Assembly: GCA_951804985.1 (NCBI GenBank)
Contig: OX638135.1
Location: forward strand, 40,825,564 to 40,889,563
Reading direction: 5' to 3'
Length of the DNA stretch: 64,000 nt
Source of the DNA: Dryomyza anilis
Lineage: Eukaryota; Arthropoda; Insecta; Diptera; Dryomyzidae
This document shows, piece after piece, positions 1 to 10,307 of this stretch. The notes beneath the pieces are model-generated. The model was given only the letters and a program-made list of their open reading frames with translations, made no database searches and had not been told where the DNA came from. Each line of letters opens with the position of its first letter. Position 1 is the first letter of the stretch. The position numbers were made by a program, and so were the translations under genes.

Positions 1-425
1 AGTTTTGAAGTAGTATCGATAGATACCGTAGGTCCTTTACGATTATCGAATCATTACAGATATATACTTACGGTTTTTGGAAAACTACCAACGATAAAAT
101 TAATAAATGGAAAATAGAGTACAATATAGATTATTATGCACAAGAATTAAAACATAGATTGAAATTTTCATTTGAGAAAATAAAAAATTTAATAGAAGAG
201 GTTAAAAAGAAAAGAATAGAGAAAAATCATGTTACAAATTCACTCATATTAGAGGTAGGAAAATTAGTATTAGTAAAAAACATTAATGGAATGAAAAATC
301 AACCACCATATCGTGGACCATTTAAAGTAATTAAAAGAGAGGGAGTAAACTCAGTATTAGAAATTCTAGGTACATTAAAAAAATATCACAACAACATGTT
401 AATGAAATGGATTATAATAAATTAA
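1..425 (+). pseudogene. Gypsy-like retroelement integrase remnant, frameshifted and internally deleted
   Basis: The left part, read from base 1, begins like a retroviral-type integrase core: the stretch SIDTVGPL carries the first catalytic aspartate of the DDE triad (codon at 22-24). That frame soon stops. The right part, in another frame up to the stop near 425, is an integrase C-terminal region: a lysine-rich helix, then VGKLVLVKN and PPYRGPFKVIKR, the usual SH3-like tail of Gypsy integrases, ending in YHNNMLMKW. Most of the core, including the second Asp and the Glu, is missing, so the protein is inactive. The window edge cuts the upstream pol gene. A polypurine tract and LTR follow at the distance expected for the pol end of an LTR element. 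Assignment to the Gypsy group is by motif memory only. Confidence 0.82.
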
Positions 426-545
426 AAATATATATATATATATATAAATATAAATATTGTTAATTTTAAGCTAAACAATCATTGTTAGTTTTAAGTTTAA
501 AAATTATTATTTTTGATTGAATTATAAAAATTATAATTTTCACTT

Positions 546-556
546 GAGGGTGAGGG
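546..556 (+). other. Polypurine tract of the Gypsy-like element
   Basis: GAGGGTGAGGG lies directly before an LTR that starts TGTAAGGTACC. A purine run abutting the 3' LTR is where plus-strand DNA synthesis is primed in LTR retroelements. Bases 426-545 between the integrase stop and this site are AT-rich with a short TA run and no recognisable content. Confidence 0.7.
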
Positions 557-660
557 TGTAAGGTACCCAATATACATCACTATATTTTATTCTATGTTTT
601 TAATTGTCAAAAGAGTTATGTCATATCTATGTCAAAATGTTAAATGTCAAACTAGGATTA
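557..660 (+). repeat. 3' LTR start of the Gypsy-like element (left arm of an LTR palindrome)
   Basis: The segment starts TGTAAGGTACC right after the polypurine tract and ends ACTAGGATTA. The same 104 bases recur in reverse complement at 891-994 with about three mismatches. The LTR is therefore cut short and faces an inverted copy of itself. Confidence 0.72.
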
Positions 661-994
661 AGTATAAATAAAATGTTTCTATTATAATAAAGTCTATTGT
701 AAATAATCAGCCAACTAATCGGCATCTTTTATATTTACTAAGCCAAATCATCGGCTAGAACATGGAGCTTGCCTTGGCGCTTTTTAGTGCCGGCATCCCA
801 GATCATAGGCCAGTGGCGTTTATAAGGGCCGTCAATCTCACTAGGCAGGATTAAAACATCGGCCCCTAACGTCCATCATTACATGGACATTAATCCTAGT
901 TTGACATTTATCATTTTGACATAGATTTGACATAACTCTTTTGACAATTAAAAACATAGAATAAAATATAGTGATGTACATTGGGTACCTTACA
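661..994 (-). repeat. Inverted LTR copy of the same family
   Basis: On the minus strand this LTR begins at 994 with TGTAAGGTACC and runs leftward. It continues past the 104-base shared arm into about 230 further bases with a TATAAAAG-like box (724-731, minus strand). No polypurine tract lies outside its start at 995. It is a solo LTR, a 5' LTR without an internal region, or the product of a fold-back rearrangement. Confidence 0.62.
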
Positions 995-2187
995 ATGCGA
1001 ATAACGCGCAACAGAAAATTGCAAACCATTAAATTCCTTATACATATTTGGCCATTGCAACCCATGATGGGTTTCATTCATAGAGTTTACCAACTTTAAT
1101 TTTCCCTTTTTTTATTTTCAAAACTATACTCATGCACCGAGAAATGAGTTGTTAACACTTGTTTTCTGTCACCAATTTATTCGTTGGGATGCTGTTTATA
1201 CCTGCTACCTCTGCAGTCGTCCGTCGACTATGTGAATGTACAGAATACGAAATGGGTTTCGTTTCTACCTACTCACTGTTGCAGTCGTCCGTCGTGTATT
1301 CGCATGAACTTCATATAATTAAAAAGCGCAGAAAACGAAGACACCGTACAGTTTCTGTACTATGTAGAAATCGAATTTCTAATACAATGAGTTGGTAAAT
1401 TATTTTAAATAAATACAAATGTATTTTAAAATGATCACAATGAAGTAGTTTTTCTAAACAAAGACATAAATGTAGTATAGTTTACTACAGTAATTTTTTC
1501 GGTGCAAGTTAAATATAAAAAGTAAATAAACTTTTGATATTAACATTATTGGATTATGTTAGCAATGTTTTAAAATTAATAAATGTATTTAATTTTGTTG
1601 CAATCAAATGTTTTATGAACAGTAAACTTATTTGCCACTTTGACATTTTCCACATGAAAGTTTTGTATTTATTAAAATTGTTCAATAGCGATGTTGATAA
1701 AATAATTTTAGTTAAGAATAAAAAAAATATATTGGATATGAAAAAGCTCAAAAATAATAAAAAAGCTAACATCCGGCTGAAAATGTTTGAAAGAGCTCGG
1801 ATTTTGAGCTAAAGCTCACAAAGTGGCTACAATCATTGCTACAATGAGACAAGTGAGCTATCACACCAGAAAGCTTTTATGTACAGGAACACTTCTGACT
1901 TAAATGATCGGCAGAAACAAATTGTCGCAATTTATTTCAAAATGTATTTTCCATATTGAAAAATAGTTTAAAATATTCTCAACCATCGAAGAAACTAACC
2001 ATCAAAATAAAAGAAAATTCTATTTATTTTTATGTAATTTTGCTCACCCTGTGTTTTCTAATCCTAAAACTATGCTATAATTTTTATTAAAGGTATTGTG
2101 CATGTGTTAGTGCATACGTGTAGTTTAAAAAATATTTTTGTTTTGATTTTTTCTATTGTATTTCATAAAAATTTAATACAGTTTTTT
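995..2187. other. Unassigned AT-rich stretch
   Basis: No gene or known element is recognised. Around 1206-1300 the string GCAGTCGTCCGTCG occurs twice about 70 bases apart, a small degenerate tandem repeat. The open frames here are short and lack recognisable domains. Confidence 0.4.
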
Positions 2188-2833
2188 AGTAGCACAAGCA
2201 CTACAAATTGTGCACAATCCGGCACAATTATCGAAAAAATAAATTTACAAAATGGCGGTGCTAACTTCGAAATATTGTATGATTTTTAATTTGGTAACGG
2301 TAACATATTTTTGATCAGTTCTAAGTAGCACAACCAGCACAAGTTGAGTACAATCCAGCACAAATGCGAAAAAAATATTTATGAAAATGGCGGTGCTATC
2401 TTTCAAAATTGTTTTTTGATTTTTAATTTAATCAAAATAAATTATTTTTTACTATCGTTTAGTAGCACAACAAGCACAACAAGTCAAGCACTAAACAGCA
2501 CAAATATCAAAAAAATATATCTCAAAATGGCGGTGCTAACTTCCACCCAAAATTTGAAAATTATTTTTAATTTTCTTAATTTTTAATATATTTTATTATT
2601 GTTTGCTAGCACAACCAGCACATTTAGAGCACAATCCAGCACAAACAACGAAAAAAATTAATTACAAAATGGCGGTGCTAACTTCCACCCAAATTGTTGA
2701 CATATTTTTAAAAAAATAACTGTATATATATTTCGACTTTTTATTAGTAGCACAACCAGCACAAACCGAGCACAAGTCAGCACAATATATATTTTTTGAT
2801 TATCTCAAAATGGCGGTGCTAACTTCCACCATA
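2188..2833 (+). repeat. Five-unit tandem satellite with a conserved ATGGCGGTGC motif
   Basis: Five units of about 136-142 bases each contain a TAGCACAACCAGCACA-like segment, a second CAGCACAA, an A-rich spacer and then AAAATGGCGGTGCTAAC. The last motif lies near 2249, 2384, 2524, 2666 and 2805; four of the five copies extend the match with TTC, and the last three with TTCCACC. The 60-70 bases between motifs have diverged much more than the motifs. AAAATGGCGG resembles the YY1/PHO consensus (AAGATGGCGGC; GCCAT core on the other strand). Function is not known. Confidence 0.85.
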
Positions 2834-4154
2834 TAAATATGTATCTAAAATAAAAATTATATTTGAATTTTGAAAGTAATTATCAAACATAATTATTTTT
2901 GACTTTGATATATATTAATCAAACTTTTATTTATATTTCTCATTTATAATTATTAAAAAATATTTTAAAATTTAACAGTCCTATAATAAAAATAAGACCA
3001 TAAATTAAAAATGTTCATCGAATGTTATCTAATGGTACCCTTTGTTTTACAGTGCTATCATTGCTTAAAATGGCTATTTACATATAAATTTGAAAAAATT
3101 AATTATTTTTGGTCTCTGATTTTAGGAAGGTGTACATATCTCAGTACCCTTTGGAAACAAAATTCAATTGGTGTATTATATTAAAGGTGATCAATAAAGA
3201 CATCTCGTTGGAAAACTAAACACAATGTATTTTTAATGATTATTTTCACTTTTCAAGTCAGCATATTTTAAAAACCATAAATACCAATTATACCATTTGT
3301 TCAAGAAGTAAAAGGTAATGGTTACTTGAACAATTATTAAATTAATTTACAACAGTTTTTTTTAATTTCAAAAATAACGTAAAAATCGGATTATAAATCG
3401 TCGTTATAGAACTAAAAGTCATCAAATAAATTTTGTTTCAATATCGTTTTTTTTTATAATAACTTCTTCAATTATAATTTGAAACAATCATAACCTTTTA
3501 GCGCAGTGCCGATTGGACATACTTTAAAACTATATTTTGTGAATATTTGATTTTTAATTATGAAAAATACACCAACATATCTAAAACTATGAATTGTCGA
3601 ACTTTTAACACTTTCAAAAATGGTATTTGTACTTATACGAAGATAAACAAAAAAATATGTATAATTTTTTAAATACTATGGCTCATTAGTACAGACAATT
3701 TAAAGTCAAATTTAAATTCAAAATCATCTTTTTGTCAATTTATTCTATACAAAAATTCTAAAAAAAGTCGAATTATTAAAGTTGTCTAAAACAATTAAAA
3801 AGGTAATTTACAGAATATTAGTAATCTGGAGATAGTTAGTAGTTTTTACACAAAGGGGCAATGTAGAGAGCAAAACTCAAAAAGACGTAAACTAGTAAAA
3901 AAGTTTGCGACTTTCTCTATATTTTTCGGTCTTTTAGAAAGGCTCAAAATTTATGCAATATATGATATTATTGTTTTTTTCCTTGTCTGCCATAGCCATC
4001 TCTTTGTTAGTGTGTCTGTTTGTCGATATGTTTTAAAGTAACAAAGAGCAATTAATCTTGATATGCAGAGGTTCATTTCTTAGGTATCAATATGTAACTA
4101 AAAATATTTATTCTTGTATGTAAGAAAATTTAAATATGAGGTAATGATGTAATA
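2834..4154. other. AT-rich intergenic stretch with one MITE arm
   Basis: Nothing coding is recognised. Bases 3401-3450 match the terminal repeat of the MITE at 5640-5905 (ATCGTCGTTATAGAAC and following), but no partner arm follows, so this is a solitary end. Confidence 0.45.
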
Positions 4155-4370
4155 GCATCGGTGTCTTAGTGGTTAGTACGTTAGACTGCGAGCACAGGTT
4201 GAAATCTCGGCTGGGACTAAGAACATCTTTTCACACAAAAACATTTTTCTATACCGCGCTAACTCTCGGCAGTCAATGACAAATATGTATACGAGAGTAA
4301 AACATTGATATTTTCCAAATAGGTATTTTTTATTAAAAAATATACCCAAATTATGGGCAGAGGACAAGTA
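4155..4370 (+). repeat. tRNA-derived SINE, diverged copy
   Basis: The head has tRNA-like polymerase III boxes: TCTTAGTGGTTAGTACG resembles box A and GGTTGAAATCTC resembles box B (expected GGTTCRANNCC). The following body matches the well-preserved minus-strand SINE at 29443-29773 through GAACATCTTTT, AAAACATTTTTCTA, CTCTCGGCAGT and ACGAGAGTAAAA. Box B has changed and the tail is unclear, so this copy is old. A functional tRNA gene is unlikely because a good acceptor stem cannot be drawn. Confidence 0.78.
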
Positions 4371-5639
4371 GTGGCTTAAAATACAGATTGGAATTTTTTT
4401 AAAAAGTTTTTTTTTATAGGAAAAAACAAAGTTGAGGTCAAAACAACCACCATGGAATTACATAGAATTGATGTATGTGATGCCCATAAGAAAAATCTTT
4501 CGAGTAGTATAATTAAAACCCTTAAATTTATAAATATAATTAAAATTTATATGAACTTCAATTAAATTTAATTATAATTAAATTAGATTAAACAAACAAA
4601 TTAAGTAAATTACAGCAAAACGAAAAGGTAAAAACAAAATAGAAAATGCCACATTTTTTATTTACAAAATGTTTGTTTTGCAAGTGTTAAAAAGAGATGC
4701 ATCTTAAAAAGTTTTATCAATAAACATTCTGTGTAAAGCAAAAAAGAAAAAATAGCAACCACATTTTAAAAGAGAGCTCATTATTTTTTCATAATTAAAA
4801 AGTTAAAAAGACACAGTCAAGGACTTTTAAACGGTTCGTAGAATGACAAACATAATAAAGTCTGAAAAAATGAGGTAAAAGGGTTTGCCATGTTTTTTTT
4901 AAAGATGTTAAATAAAGCAGCACATTTTCCATGAATTTCTATCAAATAAAGTATTTTTTTCTATACGATCTCATTATTTATTAACACAAAACCTTTTAAA
5001 GAGATTTGCTAACAATTAACAGTTTAATTTGACTCTTGAGACCATGCCAAGGGCTAGCCAATGCTCTGAGATTAAATAGGAAACTATACTAAGTAATAAG
5101 GCACCGCAGGTACCGCCAATTTGCACCATCATTAAATCATTTAATGCCATAAACAAGCAGCATGTGGCATAAAATTGAATGCGCTCGTACAGTGGCACCG
5201 CAAAATGTCAGATTTCAGTAGCACGTAAAACCTTTTTCAATGCCACAAGTAGCCACATGGTTTAAGTTGATTCATATATACATTGCTGGTTCTATTTATG
5301 TACAGTGCTAATTTTAAGACTCTTATTCTACAATTTCCAAATATTTGATATGCGGCAATTTGCATTCATATCGATTTCATTGAACATGAGCAGTGTCCTC
5401 TGTAACTTCCTCTGTCAAACATTCACATTTGAAACGTTTATTAAAATTGACTGGACATTATTTAATAAATCTCTGCCTTTCATGCAATCCATAAAGGAAT
5501 TAAAGAACTTTGCATTCGATTAACATATGTGGTTTTGGTGATAGAATTAATGTCAGTTGCTGAGGTTATGTGTTTTTTTTTTGTGTTGTTTCGTAAGAAT
5601 TTTATTTAAGGTTTCTAGTTTGAAATTGAATTGCTTAGC
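4371..5639. other. AT-rich intergenic stretch, nothing recognised
   Basis: The sequence is low in complexity. Short open frames at 5016-5198 (minus) and 5305-5523 (plus) show no domain, repeat or codon pattern that would support a gene. Confidence 0.4.
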
Positions 5640-5905
5640 TTATATCGTCGTTGTAGAACTAAAAGTCACCAAATACATTTTTATGAAAATCTTAAATTTC
5701 AACATTGTTGGTAATTATTACAAAAAGTAATTGATACATTTTTAAAGTTGAAATACCAATTGATAGATTTACATTTTCTTATCATTTGGTACAAATATTG
5801 AGCTCATCGATCTAAAATTGAAAGATATGTTAGGATTTTTGTAAGTGAACAATTGGCATTTTGAAAATGTAGTTGGTGACTTTTAGTTCTACAAGGACGA
5901 TATAA
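5640..5905. mobile_element. MITE with ~42-bp terminal inverted repeats (TTATATCGTC ends)
   Basis: The left end TTATATCGTCGTTGTAGAAC and the right end (reverse complement TTATATCGTCCTTGTAGAAC) form terminal inverted repeats of about 42 bases with two mismatches. About 180 bases of AT-rich DNA lie between them, with no coding capacity. Single diverged ends of the same family occur at 3401-3450 and near 23350-23385. The target duplication is unclear because the flanks are TA-rich. Confidence 0.8.
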
Positions 5906-6124
5906 TATTTTCGGTAAACATTAAAATTTAATTTAAATATTTAATTTTAAATATTTTAGATTTTCATTCTTTATATTTGTGAAAAATAGTTTTCAAAAAA
6001 ACATTAAACTTTCCGCTAATTTTAATATGATGGTTCTAAACTCTCATTTCTTTAACTACGTTATCTAATTTCAAATGCAGTATATGAGTTTGACGTTTTA
6101 TACTACTTATGAAATGATCATATT
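5906..6124. other. AT-rich spacer
   Basis: No feature is recognised between the two inverted-repeat elements. Confidence 0.4.
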
Positions 6125-6380
6125 TTTAAATAATGAAGCCAATTGGTAGATGCTTTCAAATGAAATAATTTATGCCTATACATCACTATTTTATCTTGCA
6201 CCAATAAAGAGTTATAGCAAAAAAACGAAGAAATTCTAAAAATGAAAAATCTTGTCATGCCAAAAGGGCAAATCATTACGTTTTTTTGCTATAACTCTTT
6301 TTTTTGTGCAAAATAAAATAGTGATGTAAAGAAATTTATTATTTTTTTTCAAAGCACCTATCGATTGTCATCATTATTTT
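6125..6380. mobile_element. Long palindromic fold-back element
   Basis: The two halves are reverse complements over roughly 100 bases each. The inner arms contain CATCACTATTTTATCTTGCA (6183 onward) and its complement ending near 6328. The outer arms contain AATGAAGCCAATTGGTAGAT and a diverged complement up to about 6380. Only about 50 bases separate the inner arms. A third, single arm (GCCAATCGATATGTGCCTAT) lies at about 6440-6462. This structure is typical of non-coding fold-back or MITE-like elements. Confidence 0.72.
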
Positions 6381-7910
6381 CCAAATATTAATTTACCATT
6401 TGTTATTTGCCAGAAAAATGTTTGGCAAAAGTTTTAAATGATGCCAATCGATATGTGCCTATACACTTAATATATTTGTCTATATAAACTCCTAATCGTT
6501 CTAAATCTGTACTAAATTGTTCTAAAACAGTTCGAAATTGGTTGCAGTACAAACTACAACTGATTTAATTTTGACAATAACAACCGACTAAGCAGTTGAG
6601 AGAACCGAATAAGTTGGTTGGGCAAAGAGTTGGTTAGCGCAACATATTTCTATTCTGTGTGTGACTATAACGTAAAATACAAGAATTTTGTACAACCGAT
6701 TTGTAACCTCATTTCGACCTCCGCAGAGCCCGACTATCTGAAATAATGACATTACCCGTGGGTATACTCGGGTAAAGTTGAACTCATGCCTTCCTTCACT
6801 GTATTAATTAAACATCAAAATATAATACTTGTCTGTTTTAAGTTTTCTCTAGAACACGCAATATTAAATATGTATTATTTCATAGAAAATTTTCTTATTT
6901 TAATATATATATATATATTTAGCTTTTTATTTTTGTGTTTAGCTTTAAATTTTGGGGCTAATTTATTTAGCCTTTTTTAAATTAGCAAAATCTTAATATA
7001 ATTTAGTAAATAATGGAAATTTCTATAAAATAGTGTGTCTTAATTTGAAATATTGTTTAAAATACAACCGTGATTTTGTATAAAATTTAGTTTTTCTTCG
7101 AGTATCCTAAAATTAAGAACAACCTGATGTCAACAGTATTGATTTTCGATGATCGTGGTAGCATTTTAAATATATTGAAAAATGTTCAGCCATAAAGTTT
7201 AAATTAGATGGTGACAACAAAGCCTTTTATAATACCAATGCGGACCATGAAGAATTCCTATATTTTTGTGAAGTGCATTATAGAACGAAAAAGCCTTACC
7301 AAATGAGTTTAGCAATTATGATCTAAAAATGTTGGATTTTCTATCCATTAAAATTTCCAGAAATACTTATTTATAAATACATACCCAATTAAAAACATTT
7401 TTTTGTTTATTTCCAAAAATATAGAAATATCTTAAAAATTAGTATTTGAACGCAAGGTAAAACAACTAGCCATTATTCGAGCAGGCTCTTTAAATTGTAT
7501 ATGGATTAAGGTGATTTTTTTAAAATAATATATTTAGATGTAATTTTGAAAATTAATTGACTATTGACTGACAAATAAAAAATGTTTATGGAATCTTTGA
7601 AAATTTTATTGAAATATTAAAAATTAAAATCAATTTTAAATTATCAACAAATTTTAACATTGGAAATTTATTGTATATTTTGATAAACTTACATTTATTT
7701 ATTGACCTTTTATTGGAAAATTTGTAATTTTAGTGAAAATATACACTTACAACTTTATTTTAGCCTTTTCTAGTTTTTTTTTTGGTTGTTTAGCTTTTTC
7801 TTCAAAAAAGTTCTGGCAACACTGCACACAACTAATGAATACAATTGTCACAACCAATTTGTTTAGTTGTGGTAGCCAATTTAATTATAAGAAATCGGCC
7901 ATTTTACCTC
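6381..7910. other. AT-rich intergenic stretch with one extra fold-back arm
   Basis: Apart from the arm near 6440 there is nothing recognisable. The stretch from 6540 to 6720 has less skewed composition and could be unique DNA, but it has no supported gene. Confidence 0.4.
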
Positions 7911-8023
7911 GCCCTAGCGCTCCAACATGTTGCAAAGATAAAGTCAGCGTCACACGCTGTTGTGAGATCGAACATTACCGACGTTTCTGACTTCGTGTTT
8001 GCAACACGTTGGAGCGCTAGGGC
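7911..8023. mobile_element. GC-richer hairpin MITE (GCCCTAGCGCTCCAAC ends)
   Basis: This 113-base segment begins GCCCTAGCGCTCCAACATGT and ends with the complement (ACGTTGGAGCGCTAGGGC). The arms pair over about 40 bases with a few mismatches, leaving a short loop. It is markedly GC-richer than its surroundings. It may be a very short MITE or a transcribed hairpin. Only one copy is in the window. Confidence 0.7.
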
Positions 8024-8571
8024 TGCATATAGAAATACAACATATAGACACAAAATCGCAATAAGAAAATAGTATGTCTCTTGTTGAAGAAAGTATAATT
8101 GAGCATGAATGAACCGAACAGTAACAACGATAAAACCTTAAAACAATTCCAAAATGTGTTCTACACGTGGCACGTGCTGTCCGCAGCACAAAACAAAACG
8201 AGTGAAAAATCTAAAGCTTGCGCGACTGGTGTTGTCCTGTTTTGGCATCGCTTTTATACAAGACAACTGTTTTTGCAGTTGAATCAAATAAATATTGGTT
8301 GCTACAATTTAATGTTATATAATTATCTGTTAAGTCAAATAAGATCTTAGGTCTCATTTTGAATTCAGTTGCCGTAGCAATGGAAATAAAAAAAATTGAA
8401 AATGGATTAAAAGTATGTTTCTCCAATCAATGTTGCAGTTGCTTAAACTAATAATTGGTTACGTTTCATACTATTGTTCACCACAAATGAAAATCAGTTA
8501 AGGCTGAATAAATTTGGTAGATGCAAATGAATATTCGTTGAAACAACTGCACGCCAAGCAATTATTTTTTT
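8024..8571. other. Unassigned stretch
   Basis: No gene or repeat is recognised up to the LINE fragment that starts at about 8572. Confidence 0.4.
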
Positions 8572-9297
8572 GTGTGCAATAATGACCTGAAAACAATCTC
8601 TGAGTGGGGTCTTGCTAATAAAGTTGATTTTAATGCAAACAAGACCCAATGTTGTCTGTTATCTTCACCCCTCCCTCCCCTCAATATGGAATCTGTCGAT
8701 ATTGCGCAGTCAGCTGCTCTTGACGTTCTGGGCATATCAATTCAATGTGACCTCCGTTGGAATTATCACATATTTGATGTGTCGAAATAAGCACTTGGCC
8801 GAGGTTTTCTGAAACGGTGTAAGACATACTTCACTCCCGTTGACTTGCGCATTGTCTACACTACCCATATTCGGCCTAAGATGGAATACAATTCGCACAT
8901 ATGGGCAGGGGCTTCAAAATCTTCTTTGGAGTTTCTGGATCGAATCCCACAAAGTGCAATATATTTAATAGGGGATGAAAATATTTCATCCTCTATTGGT
9001 TCTCTTGAGCACCGAAGGAACGTAGGGTGGGTAAGCCTGTTTTATATGTATAGGTGAAATACATGAAATGATTCCACCAGGTCGTGTGTTCTCTCATTCT
9101 ACTAGGGCATCAAACCAAGCCTCCCCTTCGTAGTCCACTCGTTTCTCAACAGAACCTCACATTACAGAGAGAATTCGTTCTTCAGTCGCACAAAATGATT
9201 GTGGAATAATCTCCCTGCGTATGTTTTTCCCAACAATTTTAATATTGGGAAATTTAAAGCAAGCATCCACCGACACTACTCTTTCTTTCCCCCTCCC
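8572..9297 (+). pseudogene. Non-LTR retrotransposon (LINE) reverse transcriptase C-terminal fragment
   Basis: The reading frame starts abruptly in the RT thumb/C-terminal part: NNDLKTISEWGLANKVDFNA, a typical post-YADD region, then LDVLGISIQ, then YTTHIRPKMEYNSHIWAG, EFLDRIPQSAIYLIGD and LEHRRNVG. An in-frame stop lies at 8788-8790, and the frame changes near 9050, where IPPGRVFSHSTRASNQ follows. A last piece with LPAYVFPNNFNIGKFKASI at about 9210-9280 is the usual end of such ORF2 proteins. The endonuclease and the catalytic RT core are absent, so this is a 5'-truncated dead copy, as target-primed insertion often leaves. It is close to Jockey/CR1-type LINEs; the exact clade is not certain. 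Confidence 0.85.
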
Positions 9298-9361
9298 CTA
9301 AACCCATAATCCTTTCTCACGATCAACACTGCGCAATGCATGAATTTCGATATTCTACAAT

Positions 9362-9480
9362 ACAATTGTTGGTTTCTAAATTTCATTTGCTAATTCTGAA
9401 TTCAAATGAACAATTTCTGAATAACATTTGAATAATCTAAATTACAATTGATGATTTCTGACTTTAATAATTCTGAATTA
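9362..9480 (+). repeat. Degenerate ~21-bp tandem repeat after the LINE ORF
   Basis: Five to six units follow the pattern of an AATTG or ATTTG start, a short variable part and ATTTCTGAAT, with a period of 21 bases. They lie 65 bases past the LINE ORF end and are probably its 3' UTR, which in several LINE clades carries short repeats. Confidence 0.6.
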
Positions 9481-10307
9481 TTTTCACATTTTTGAGGGAG
9501 TAATTCTATGACTCAAACTATAAGAAAATGTAAAATAAAAAATGTCTAATTTTGCATCCAGTTTAAGTTACAAGGTGTTTAAGAAACACATTACAACAAT
9601 AAAACATATATATTAAAAAATATTTTTTAAAAATATAAACACAAAATATTGGCACAATATTTGTATACCAATTGAATGGAATTCAATTAAGCTTTTAATA
9701 CGATTGCTTGCCGAAAATATTTTTCTTTTACAGTAATTTTTTTTTCGGCTCGGCACGTTTTCCCATTGTTCAAAATCAAAAATATTTTGCATATCTAATA
9801 TTTCGGCTCTAATAAACAATGGAACAATAGAATGATTTATCTTATATTTTATTATAAAAAAAAGAATCACTTGTATGAAAATATCAATCTGCACACGAGC
9901 ATTAAAACACACGGTTCGTCAAAAAGTGACAAACCGTGTGAAAAAGTCGCAACTTTAAATAATATTTAAGATTAAATAAATATTTCTGAAAAGTCTTCAT
10001 CGTTGTTCCAAAATTCTAAAATGTCGTTTTTATTGCCATGGTCCATGTTCCCCGTGCCAATCGATAACTTTTTACTCGATGAAAATAAGTTGAATAAAAT
10101 GTTTGTGAAACAAAATTTCCAATTATGCAGTGCCAAATGAAATGAAATTTGTACAGAATGAAATTTTGTCATATATACAAAGAAATTATTTGGACATATT
10201 CTATAAATAAGAATACACAACAAAATGAGCAAAAACGTTTGCGCAGCAAAATGCCACTATTTTAGTATTATTAAAAATGAGTCGCAGAATTCGAATACAT
10301 GAATTTA
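9481..10307. other. Unresolved stretch with two minus-strand open frames and a hairpin
   Basis: Two adjacent minus-strand frames, 10232-9972 (86 aa) and 9912-9613 (99 aa), read in the same direction. Parts such as DILEFWNNDEDFSEIFI and FDFEQWENVPSRKKNYCKRK look less like random AT-rich translation than most frames here, but I recognise no family. A hairpin lies between them. They could be remains of a transposase or chance frames; confidence in coding is low. Confidence 0.25.
9908..9940. other. Short hairpin
   Basis: CACACGGTTCGTC and GACAAACCGTGTG pair at 12 of 13 positions around a 7-base loop. It stands alone between the two minus-strand open frames. Confidence 0.6.

Noticed and set aside
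4155..4225. Functional tRNA gene
   Set aside because: Boxes A and B are approximate, a closed cloverleaf with acceptor stem cannot be formed, and a SINE body follows.
8572..9057. Host reverse-transcriptase-like gene
   Set aside because: It has an in-frame stop, a frameshift, no catalytic core, and the usual 3' end of a LINE ORF2.
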